Source: an uncultured Eggerthellaceae bacterium
Lineage (GTDB): Bacteria > Actinomycetota > Coriobacteriia > Coriobacteriales > Eggerthellaceae
Assembly: GCA_949450265.1 (NCBI GenBank)
Contig: CASTMW010000044.1
Location: 1 to 11,892, forward strand
Length of the DNA: 11,892 nt
Direction of reading: 5' to 3'
The position numbers were made by a program, and so were the translations under genes. The notes beneath the pieces were generated by a model. It was not told the DNA's origin and did no database searches. It saw only the letters and a program-made list of their open reading frames with translations. This document shows, one piece after another, positions 1-7,190 of the stretch (position 1 is its first letter; each line of letters begins with the position of its first letter).

Positions 1-1
1 C

Positions 2-2407
2 TTCTTGAACTACGAGATGAACAAGAAGGAGATCAGCCGCCTGGTGGAGGATGTCTGCAACACCTACGAGCTCTCCGAGCTGCCGCCCATTCTGGATGGT
101 CTGAAGGATGCAGGCTTCCACTATGCCACCCGCGCGGGCGTGACCGTGTCGGTCTACGACGCCACCATCCCGCCCACCAAGGGTGAGATCCTTGAGAAGG
201 CGGATGCGAAGGTGGCCGCCATCGACGAGGACTACGAGATGGGCCTCGTCAGCGACGAGGAGCGCCACAAGCAGGTCGTCGACATCTGGAACGAGGCCAA
301 CGAAGAGGTCGGCGAGGCCATGGCTGAGAACTTCGACAAGTTCAACCCCATCTACATGATGGCGTTCTCAGGTGCTCGCGGTAATATCAAGCAGATTCGC
401 CAGCTGGCGGGCATGCGTGGCCTGATGTCCGACCCGAAGGGCGAGATCATTGACCGTCCCATCAAGGCGAACTTCCGCGAGGGCCTCTCGGTGCTGGAAT
501 ACTTCATCTCCACGCACGGCGCTCGCAAAGGTTTGGCCGACACCGCGCTGCGTACCGCCGACTCGGGCTACCTGACCCGACGTCTGGTGGACGTGGCCCA
601 AGACGTCATTATCCGTGAGATCGACTGCGGTACCCACGACGGCGTGCCCTATCCGCTGGAGAACGAGAAGGGCGATTTGGACGAGAACCTGATCGGCCGC
701 TGCCTGCTGGAGCCGGTCTGCGACGCCAATGGCGAGATCATGCTGGATGCAGGCGACTACATCTCGTCCATGCAGCAGCTGCGCAACATGCGTGAGGCGG
801 GCATCGAAGAGGTCATCATCCGCACCATCATGACCTGCCACGCCGAGCACGGCGTGTGCCAGAAGTGCTATGGATGGGACCTTGCTACGGGCCGTCCGGT
901 CAACATCGGCACGGCAGTGGGCATCATCGCTGCCCAGTCCATCGGCGAGCCTGGCACGCAGCTCACCATGCGCACGTTCCACACCGGCGGCGTTGCTGGT
1001 GAAGACATCACGCACGGTCTGCCTCGTGTCCAGGAGCTCTTTGAGGCGCGCAAGCCGAAGGGCCAGGCGGTCCTGGCCGAGATCTCCGGCACGCTGCAGA
1101 TCGGCGGTGACAAGTCGTCGAAGGTGCTGACCATCCACGATCAGGAAGGCAACATCCGCGAATATGTGGTGTCCGCGCGCGTGACCATGATGCCGGGCGT
1201 GGTGGATGGCTGCGAGGTGAAGATCGGCCAGCAGCTGACCAAGGGTTCCATTAACCCGCACGACCTGCTGCGTCTGACCGATCCGAACACCACCCTGCGC
1301 TATATCGTGGGCCAGGTGCAGGGCGTCTACGTCAGCCAGGGCGTGGACATCAACGACAAGCACATCGAGGTCATCGCACGCCAGATGCTGCGTCGTGTGG
1401 CCGTGCTGGATGCGGGCGATTCCGACCTGCTGCCCGGCGGCCAGGTGAATCGCTTCGAGTTCGAGGACATCGCCAATGACCTGATCGCCGAGGGCAAAGA
1501 GCCGCCGGTGGGCCAGCCGCTGCTGCTGGGCATCACCAAGGCCTCCCTGGCCACCGATTCGTGGCTGTCGGCCGCATCCTTCCAGGAGACGACGAAGGTG
1601 CTCACTGATGCTGCCATCGAAGGCAAGACCGACCACTTGGCAGGCCTGAAGGAGAACGTCATCATCGGCAAGCCCATCCCGGCTGGCACTGGCCTTGCGC
1701 GCTATCGCGATGTCACGCTGACCTACAAGGGCGCTCCCATCGAAGGTGCCAATGGCGAAACGCTGCCGGATTACGCTCCCGAAGCGCTGCGCGAGATAGA
1801 GGACCTGCTGCCGCGTCCGCAGGAGTGGTCGCTGGATGGCGATGGCTTCTTCAACGCCACGGGCAGCTATGGCAGCTACCTGAACGCGCTGACCATGGGG
1901 CGTCGCGGGCACAACCTGACTGACGAGCAGGCGCGCCTGTACATCTTCGACGATCTGGGCGTCAGCCAGCGCTGGGCGAACAAGTTCAGCGAGGCGGGCA
2001 TCGAGACGGTGGCCGATCTTCTGGGGCATACCGAGGACGACCTGCTGCGCATTGAGGGCATCGGCGTGAAGGCCATTGAAGAGCTGAAGGATGGCCTGGA
2101 AGAGCGTGGCTTGATGCATGTGATCGAGGACGACCTGTCAGCTTCCAGCGACGACATGTCGCAGCTGCTCGACATGGTGTTCAGTCCCGATGACACCATC
2201 CTCATCGGTGGGGACGAGCCGCCCACCTTCAACAACGAGGATGAGGAGATGCTGGGCGAAGCATTGCCGCCGCGCAGCTACCAGCGCAATCTGGAAGAGC
2301 TCGACGCGCTGCTGGGAGCGGTAGAGGGCTTAGGATTCGGCATCACCGACGCTGAGACCGAAGCCGCCGCTGCCGCCGATGACGAGGACACGCCAGAGGC
2401 AGAATAA
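2..2407 (+). CDS. rpoC: DNA-directed RNA polymerase subunit beta' (C-terminal part, 5' end outside window)
   Basis: This is the C-terminal ~800 residues of the beta' subunit; the frame is open at the left edge, so the catalytic NADFDGD loop lies upstream. Residues are numbered here from the TTG at position 5. Visible parts in order: bridge-helix region from F157 (FREGLSVLEYFISTHGARKG); zinc site C208, C278, C285, C288 (C-x6-C-x2-C); trigger loop from G306 with M322, R323 and H326 (TMRTFHTGG). The trigger loop runs straight into GLPRVQELFEAR, so the large proteobacterial trigger-loop insertion is absent. The usual beta' end is near residue 571 (IPAGTGLARYRD). About 229 further residues follow, holding an alpha-CTD-like helix-hairpin-helix domain (about 643-705) and an acidic, Ala-rich end. 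The gene ends 10 nt before a terminator stem. Identity is certain; the role of the tail is unknown. Confidence 0.98.
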   Translation, partial: FLNYEMNKKEISRLVEDVCNTYELSELPPILDGLKDAGFHYATRAGVTVSVYDATIPPTKGEILEKADAKVAAIDEDYEMGLVSDEERHKQVVDIWNEANEEVGEAMAENFDKFNPIYMMAFSGARGNIKQIRQLAGMRGLMSDPKGEIIDRPIKANFREGLSVLEYFISTHGARKGLADTALRTADSGYLTRRLVDVAQDVIIREIDCGTHDGVPYPLENEKGDLDENLIGRCLLEPVCDANGEIMLDAGDYISSMQQLRNMREAGIEEVIIRTIMTCHAEHGVCQKCYGWDLATGRPVNIGTAVGIIAAQSIGEPGTQLTMRTFHTGGVAGEDITHGLPRVQELFEARKPKGQAVLAEISGTLQIGGDKSSKVLTIHDQEGNIREYVVSARVTMMPGVVDGCEVKIGQQLTKGSINPHDLLRLTDPNTTLRYIVGQVQGVYVSQGVDINDKHIEVIARQMLRRVAVLDAGDSDLLPGGQVNRFEFEDIANDLIAEGKEPPVGQPLLLGITKASLATDSWLSAASFQETTKVLTDAAIEGKTDHLAGLKENVIIGKPIPAGTGLARYRDVTLTYKGAPIEGANGETLPDYAPEALREIEDLLPRPQEWSLDGDGFFNATGSYGSYLNALTMGRRGHNLTDEQARLYIFDDLGVSQRWANKFSEAGIETVADLLGHTEDDLLRIEGIGVKAIEELKDGLEERGLMHVIEDDLSASSDDMSQLLDMVFSPDDTILIGGDEPPTFNNEDEEMLGEALPPRSYQRNLEELDALLGAVEGLGFGITDAETEAAAAADDEDTPEAE
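1940..2119 (+). other. Alpha-CTD-like helix-hairpin-helix domain encoded in the rpoC 3' extension
   Basis: Aligned by hand to the E. coli RpoA C-terminal domain as I remember it, the stretch from D649 to L703 (window numbering) matches without gaps, about 22 of 55 residues identical. The offset is constant at 391, so residues contacting UP-element DNA in alpha line up: R656 with R265, N659 with N268, G687 with G296, K689 with K298. The serine at alpha 299 is alanine here, and C269 is lysine. The IEGIGVKAIEELKDGL segment is the second helix-hairpin-helix. The match is seen in sequence; DNA binding or activator contact is inference. Confidence 0.75.
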
Positions 2408-2417
2408 GCAGGAAGAC

Positions 2418-2449
2418 GAAGGCGGGGCTTGCGAGCCCCGCCTTCTTTC
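2418..2449 (+). terminator. Intrinsic terminator after rpoC
   Basis: A perfect 12-bp stem (2418-2429 with 2434-2445; core GGCGGGGCT / AGCCCCGCC) with a TGCG tetraloop is followed by a T-rich run TTCTTTC. It starts 10 nt after the rpoC stop and would end the rpoB-rpoC transcript. Confidence 0.88.
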
Positions 2450-2477
2450 GTGGACCCACGTGAAAAGAGAGGCGCCG

Positions 2478-2900
2478 ATGTCTGACAAGATCCATTTCAC
2501 CGATGGTCTGAAACCGTCATCGCAGATAGGGGCAGCCCTGGAATGCCTGGAGGTCACGATCGATGAGCGTCGCGGCGTGGGTGAGGCAAGCTACACCTAT
2601 CGCTTGCTGGAGGGTCCGCTAGATACCGCTCTCAAGAAGCTCATGGAAGAAGCGGGCGAGGTTGCGTTGGCAGCGAAGGACATCGAAGCGGCTGAGGTAC
2701 CTTCGCGCGATGCCCTTATTGATCATCTGCGCTACGAGGCAGGCGATGTGATCTATCACTTGATGGTGGTGCTGGCTCGCTACGGGGTCTCTGTGGATGA
2801 GCTGGCTGCGGAGATGAACACGCGCATGGCCGAAGATGCCATTGCGCTGCGCGAGGGAGTCGCGCTGCTCGATCAGGAGCACATCAAAAGGGGGAAATAG
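2478..2900 (+). CDS. hisE: Phosphoribosyl-ATP pyrophosphatase (HisE)
   Basis: HisE removes pyrophosphate from phosphoribosyl-ATP to give phosphoribosyl-AMP, the second step of histidine synthesis, in the cytoplasm. The 140-residue product has the all-alpha MazG/HisE fold signature: SYTYRLLEGPLDTALKKLMEE, the metal-binding acidic motif EEAGEVALAAK, and a second helix EAGDVIYHLMVVLARYGVS. The ATG at 2478 is chosen because AGAGAGG (2466-2472) lies 5 nt upstream. A longer frame starting at 2379 would overlap the end of rpoC and cross the terminator stem, so I reject it. The N-terminal ~30 residues before ECLEV are longer than in minimal HisE proteins. No other his gene is adjacent. glmM begins 2 nt after the stop, so the two are probably co-transcribed. 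There is hardly room for a promoter between the rpoC terminator and this start. Confidence 0.93.
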   Translation: MSDKIHFTDGLKPSSQIGAALECLEVTIDERRGVGEASYTYRLLEGPLDTALKKLMEEAGEVALAAKDIEAAEVPSRDALIDHLRYEAGDVIYHLMVVLARYGVSVDELAAEMNTRMAEDAIALREGVALLDQEHIKRGK

Positions 2901-2902
2901 CT

Positions 2903-4240
2903 ATGGCAAGGCTTTTCGGGACCGATGGTGTTCGCGGTATCGCCAACGTGGAGCTGACCAACGAGATCGCATACCGCTTGGGACAGGCAGCAGTGCGCTT
3001 TCTGGGCAAGACCATCGTGGTAGGTAAGGATACGCGCCTGTCGGGCGATATGCTGGAAGCTGCCATGGTGGCGGGCATTACCAGCGCGGGCGGCACAGCG
3101 CTCTTGGCGGGTGTTGTGCCCACGCCAGCCGTTGCACTGCTCACGCGCAAGCTGTCCGCAGCAGGCGGCGCGGTCATCTCGGCTTCGCACAACCCACCGC
3201 AGTACAACGGCATCAAGCTGTTCGATTCGAAGGGCTACAAGCTGCCCGATGATGCCGAAGATGCCATCGAGGCGTTCGTCAGCGCGGGTGGTCTGGAAGG
3301 CACGGAAGATGATATGCCCCAGGGCTCTGATGTTGGATTCAGTGTGGATCTGAAGGATGCAGCAGAGATATACATCCAGCACGCCGTGGATGCGGTGCGC
3401 GATCAGGGCATCACGTTCGATGGGCTGACGGTGGCAGTGGATGCCGGTCACGGTGCGTCCTCGTCCACTACGGCTGAGGCGCTCGCGCGTTTGGGCGCGG
3501 CGGTGCACGTGATCAACGACGATTTCGATGGCATGGACATCAATGTGGAGTGCGGCTCCACGCATTTGGATCCCGTCAAGCAGCTGGTTGCAGAGAAGGA
3601 TGCCGATGTGGGTATCGCACATGATGGCGATGCTGATCGTGTGATGATGGTCACGCCCGCCGGTGTCGAGATAGATGGCGACATTGTGGAGGCGGTCATT
3701 GCACTGGACATGAAGCGCCGAGATGTCCTTCCCGGCAATACCGTGGTCAGCACGGTGATGTGCAACCTGGGTTTCGTGCACGCCATGCGCGATGCGGGCA
3801 TCCAGGTCGTGCAGACGAAGGTGGGCGACCGCTACGTCTTGGAAGAGATGCGCGCGCAAGGATATGCCATCGGTGGCGAGCAGTCGGGGCATATGATCCT
3901 GTTGGAGCACAACTCCACCGGAGATGGTCTGATGACTGCCGTGCAGTTCCTGGCAGCGGTGAAGCGCAGCGGCACTTCGGTCGAAGAGGCGGCTGGTGTC
4001 ATGCGTAAGTTTCCGCAAGAGCTGATCAACGTGCCCGTATCGGACAAGGAGGCCGTGGCTGCCAGCGATGCCGTGGCTGCAGCAGTTGCTGCAGCCGAAG
4101 CCGAACTGGGCGATGATGGCCGTGTCTTGCTGCGCCCGAGCGGTACCGAACCGGTGGTGCGCGTGATGGTGGAGGCGAAGGACGCCGCTCAGGCGCGCCG
4201 CATCGCCGAGGCCGTTGCTGCGTCAGTGGCTGCCGAATAG
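2903..4240 (+). CDS. glmM: Phosphoglucosamine mutase (GlmM)
   Basis: GlmM converts glucosamine-6-phosphate to glucosamine-1-phosphate, which feeds UDP-GlcNAc and peptidoglycan synthesis. The 445-residue length is normal for the family. Motifs in order: N-terminal ARLFGTDGVRG; phosphoserine loop ISASHNP with the catalytic Ser95; metal loop DGDADR with D241, D243 and D245; sugar-binding loop GGEQSGH (324-330); C-terminal phosphate-binding RPSGTEP (411-417). The ATG at 2903 is preceded by AGGGGG (2889-2894), 8 nt away and inside the end of hisE, so translation is likely coupled to hisE. The 3' end overlaps the oppositely oriented ppk1 by 18 nt. All catalytic elements are intact. Confidence 0.97.
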   Translation: MARLFGTDGVRGIANVELTNEIAYRLGQAAVRFLGKTIVVGKDTRLSGDMLEAAMVAGITSAGGTALLAGVVPTPAVALLTRKLSAAGGAVISASHNPPQYNGIKLFDSKGYKLPDDAEDAIEAFVSAGGLEGTEDDMPQGSDVGFSVDLKDAAEIYIQHAVDAVRDQGITFDGLTVAVDAGHGASSSTTAEALARLGAAVHVINDDFDGMDINVECGSTHLDPVKQLVAEKDADVGIAHDGDADRVMMVTPAGVEIDGDIVEAVIALDMKRRDVLPGNTVVSTVMCNLGFVHAMRDAGIQVVQTKVGDRYVLEEMRAQGYAIGGEQSGHMILLEHNSTGDGLMTAVQFLAAVKRSGTSVEEAAGVMRKFPQELINVPVSDKEAVAASDAVAAAVAAAEAELGDDGRVLLRPSGTEPVVRVMVEAKDAAQARRIAEAVAASVAAE

Positions 4241-7087
4241 CCGGTCGAGGAAACCGGTCTTCTTCTCCTTAGGGATGACGATCTGATTGTCCTCCAAGGG
4301 CTTCTCGAAGAAGCTTTCGGGCGAATCGTATTGCACCTCGTCACGGCCGTGGGCATTCTTGGCATAGCGCTGCATGGCCATGAACACGGGCTGTAGCGGC
4401 CCTGATCCGTCCACGATGGCCTTCACTTGCTCCACGTCGATGGGCGCGGTGGTGCCGGTAGGGATGCCGCCTATGGATCGCGGTGGCTCCTTCATGCCGA
4501 AGCGATGCGGGGGTGGGGGCGGTTCGGGCAGATGCACGGCTGGCGCAACGTCGGGCGAGAGCGGACCGGCAGGTGTCAAGGGCATGTCCACCACTGGGAC
4601 CATCACGTCGCAGCGCGGGTCGTGGGTGGGAGCAGCTGCCGCTGATGTGGGCCCTCCTGAGGCTGCACCAGCGGCAGTGGCCACATTGGCATCCACTGCA
4701 GTGTTCGCTGCCGCCGCACCGGCGGTCATTGGCATCTTCACCACGGGCACCTCAGGTGAGAGCTTCTTCTTTTTCTTCTTGGGTTTGGTGGCCTTGGCCT
4801 GCACTGGCTCGGCTTTGGGTGGCGCGAGATCGGTGTGCCCGGCATGCTCGGCTGGTTCGATGCGCTCGACGGGAGCCTCCATGCGAGAGCCCACCATGGG
4901 CACCGCTTGGCTCTGGTGTCGGAACGCCTCCATTTCGGCTGCCTCCAAGCGTCGCTCCTGTGCTTGCCCGATCAGGTATTCCTGGGAATCGAACAGCACG
5001 AGCCGTCCGGTCATGGGGTCCTCGCGCGCGAAGAATCGCAAGGGCGTGTAGTCCTTGTTCGGCAGCAGGTCGCGCAGCTTCGCGGTATCGGACATGCAGG
5101 TGCCGATGTAGCCCACCACTTCATTGCGCAGACGTGGGTCCATGAGCGGCCAGGCCACCTCTACGCGCTTGTCCATGTTGCGCGTCATCAGATCGGCGCT
5201 GGACAGGTAGATGCGCACATCGCCATCGAGCGGGCCGAAGCAGTAGATGCGGCTGTGTTCCAGTAGCCGTCCCACGATGCTGACCACGCAGATGTTGGCG
5301 GTGTAGTCAGCCAGCCCCGGGACGATGCAGCTGATACCACGCACCAGCAGCGTGCATTTCACGCCCGCCCGCGATGCCTTCACGATGCGCTCGATGATGT
5401 CCTTGTCGGTGATGGAGTTGGTCTTGAAGAACAGCCCGCTGGACAGCCCGTGCCGATGCCGTTCGATCTGCTCGTCGATGCCGGCCAGGATGCTCTGTTT
5501 GATCATCAACGGCGCCACCCAGAGCGTCTGGTATTCGTCGCTCAAGTTCTCTAGTGCCAGGTTGCGGAAGAACGCATCGGCATCGCGCCCGATGCGCGGG
5601 TCGGCGGTCATGAACGAGAAATCGGTGTAGAGTGCAGCGGTCTTCTCGTTGTAGTTCCCTGTGCCCATTTGCGTGATGTACTGCGGCCCGTCGGGGGTCT
5701 GGCGCGTGATGCAGCAGATCTTGGAATGCACCTTCAGGTTGCGGAAGCCGTAGAGCACCTTGCACCCGGCCTGCTCGAAACGCTGGGACCATTCGATGTT
5801 GTTCGATTCGTCGAAGCGGGCGCGCAGCTCGAACACGGCGGTCACGTCCTTGCCCGCCTCGGCCGCCGCGATGAGCGCTTCGGCCATGCGCGATTGCTTG
5901 GCCAGCCGGTACAGGGTAATCCTGATGGAAACCACAGCAGGATCCACCGCTGCTTCGCGTAGCAGCATATCGAAGCTGTCCATGCTCTCGTAGGGGTAGC
6001 TGATCAGCTTGTCACCTTCCACCACTTGATTGATGACCGAACGCGTGCGGTCCAGGCATGCGGGCCATGCTGGCGTGAAGGGTGGGTAGGTCAGGCGCGA
6101 GCGCTGCTCTTCGGGTAAGCGCCCGGTCAGATCGTAAACGTAGCTCATGTCCAGTGGTACCGACGAGACGAAGCATTGGTGGCTCTTCAGGTTCAGCCGT
6201 TCCAGCAGCTCGCGCTTGACCGTGGCGGACAGCTCGCGCTGACTTTCCAGCCGCACCGGAGCCAGGCGTGCGCGCCGTTTCAGGATACGCTTCATCTGCT
6301 CGCGGTAGTCGGCGCCCTGTTCGTCCTCGCCCTCGGCTGCGTCCAGGTCGGCATTGCGCGTCACGCAGATGATATTGGTATGCTTCACCTTGTACATGCT
6401 GAAGATCTCAGCGGCGTTCATCTCGATCAGCTTTTCCAGCAGCATGAACTGGAAGCCCTGGCCCGGCAGCATGACGATGCGATCGCACTGGCGCGGCAGC
6501 GGCACAATGCCCAGTGTCACGCCTTCCGCACCGCCCTTCTCGGCTTTGTGCTTCTTCTTGTTGCCTTGCTCGTCCAGGCGCACGACCACATAGAGCGCGC
6601 CGTTCTCCAGGTGGGGGAAAGGGTGGCGCGCGTTCACGATCTGGGGAGAGAGGAACGGCATGACGTTGGTGTGGAAATGCTGCGCGAGCAGTGTACGCTG
6701 CCCTTCGTCGATGCGGCTCGAGTCAAGGTTGCGGATGCCTTCTGTGCCCAGCAGCTCCCGTAGGTCCTTGAAGCATTGTTCGTAGTAGGGGTAGAGCTGG
6801 TGGCAGCGCTTGTACACGGCGCTCAACTGCTCGGCTGGCGTCATGGCGCTCTTCGCGTCCACGATGCCCTTCTTCAACAGCGCCAGGTCGGTCAGGCTAC
6901 CCACGCGCACCATGAAGAACTCTTGCAGGTTCGACCAGAAGATACTGATGAAACTGAGCCGTTCCAGCAGCGGTACGGTGTCGTCGGCGCCTTGGTCCAA
7001 CACGCGCTTGTTGAACTCCAGCCAGGAGAGCTCGCGATTCTGGAAATAGGGAGCCGCTTTCCGCTGGCCCTTGTCAACATCGCCCAT
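4223..7087 (-). CDS. ppk1: Polyphosphate kinase 1 with long C-terminal extension
   Basis: PPK1 reversibly makes inorganic polyphosphate from the ATP gamma-phosphate. The conserved core fills residues 1 to about 705: N-terminal NRELSWLEFNKRVL and SNLQEFFMVRVGSL; the phosphotransfer segment YPYESMDSFDMLLREAA; the autophosphorylated histidine H454 in KVHSKICC; GTGNYNEKTAALYTD; and a second conserved histidine H611 in EHSRIYCFG. The spacing of the two histidines equals that in E. coli (H435, H592). Family members usually stop near 690-740 residues. This one has about 250 more, made of low-complexity Ala/Pro sequence, a KPKKKKKK tract (768-775) and repeated VPVVxMPxT motifs, ending in a conserved-looking GFLDRLFGSH. 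The ATG at 7087 has GAGGA 6 nt upstream. The 3' end overlaps glmM tail to tail. It is divergent from the PPK2 gene. Core identity is certain. Confidence 0.97.
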   Translation of the reverse strand: MGDVDKGQRKAAPYFQNRELSWLEFNKRVLDQGADDTVPLLERLSFISIFWSNLQEFFMVRVGSLTDLALLKKGIVDAKSAMTPAEQLSAVYKRCHQLYPYYEQCFKDLRELLGTEGIRNLDSSRIDEGQRTLLAQHFHTNVMPFLSPQIVNARHPFPHLENGALYVVVRLDEQGNKKKHKAEKGGAEGVTLGIVPLPRQCDRIVMLPGQGFQFMLLEKLIEMNAAEIFSMYKVKHTNIICVTRNADLDAAEGEDEQGADYREQMKRILKRRARLAPVRLESQRELSATVKRELLERLNLKSHQCFVSSVPLDMSYVYDLTGRLPEEQRSRLTYPPFTPAWPACLDRTRSVINQVVEGDKLISYPYESMDSFDMLLREAAVDPAVVSIRITLYRLAKQSRMAEALIAAAEAGKDVTAVFELRARFDESNNIEWSQRFEQAGCKVLYGFRNLKVHSKICCITRQTPDGPQYITQMGTGNYNEKTAALYTDFSFMTADPRIGRDADAFFRNLALENLSDEYQTLWVAPLMIKQSILAGIDEQIERHRHGLSSGLFFKTNSITDKDIIERIVKASRAGVKCTLLVRGISCIVPGLADYTANICVVSIVGRLLEHSRIYCFGPLDGDVRIYLSSADLMTRNMDKRVEVAWPLMDPRLRNEVVGYIGTCMSDTAKLRDLLPNKDYTPLRFFAREDPMTGRLVLFDSQEYLIGQAQERRLEAAEMEAFRHQSQAVPMVGSRMEAPVERIEPAEHAGHTDLAPPKAEPVQAKATKPKKKKKKLSPEVPVVKMPMTAGAAAANTAVDANVATAAGAASGGPTSAAAAPTHDPRCDVMVPVVDMPLTPAGPLSPDVAPAVHLPEPPPPPHRFGMKEPPRSIGGIPTGTTAPIDVEQVKAIVDGSGPLQPVFMAMQRYAKNAHGRDEVQYDSPESFFEKPLEDNQIVIPKEKKTGFLDRLFGSH
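4241..4270 (+). terminator. Possible weak terminator for hisE-glmM inside the ppk1 3' end
   Basis: CCGGT (4241-4245) can pair with ACCGG (4253-4257) across a 7-nt loop, followed by the pyrimidine run TCTTCTTCTCCTT. The stem is only 5 bp, and the sequence also encodes the PPK1 C terminus, so the match may be chance. It is the only terminator-like structure near the glmM stop. Confidence 0.3.
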
Positions 7088-7190
7088 GGAGAGTCCTCAT
7101 CCTTATGTCGAGATGCCCCTTGATCGAGCAAGAGTATACCCCTGCGCGCGACCATGATGCTAAGATTGACCCAACTGTAAGGAGGATGCC
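7088..7190. promoter_or_regulatory. Divergent promoter region between ppk1 and the PPK2 gene
   Basis: This 103-nt gap is the only non-coding space serving both genes. For the plus-strand gene, an extended -10 (TGC then TAAGAT, 7158-7166) sits about 25 nt before the start, and TAAGGAGG (7178-7185) is a strong ribosome site 5 nt from the ATG. For the minus-strand gene, TATACT (7138-7133) is a good -10 with no clear -35, followed by the SD GAGGA (7098-7094). No obvious operator or Pho-box-like direct repeat was seen. Promoter positions are inferred from sequence only. Confidence 0.4.

Noticed and set aside
368..2119. 583-codon open frame on the minus strand inside rpoC
   Set aside because: The overlapping plus-strand frame is certain rpoC. 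The antisense translation is low-complexity His/Gln/Ala/Val-rich, as expected from GC-rich codon bias.
2451..2466. Half-parS-like sequence CACGTGAAA before hisE
   Set aside because: Only about 10 of 16 bases match parS and the left half is unrelated. Other CACGTG hexamers (in glmM, PPK2 and purF) are coding and also lack the flanks.
2379..2477. Longer hisE start inside rpoC
   Set aside because: It would translate through the terminator stem and add residues foreign to HisE. The ATG at 2478 has a proper ribosome site.
2873..4018. 381-codon minus-strand frame opposite glmM
   Set aside because: It is the shadow of a complete glmM, with no recognisable domain and no ribosome site.
4374..5051. 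225-codon plus-strand frame opposite the ppk1 extension
   Set aside because: It reads as Gly/Ala/Ser low-complexity antisense to the Ala/Pro-rich PPK1 tail. The PPK1 frame is continuous with a certain core.
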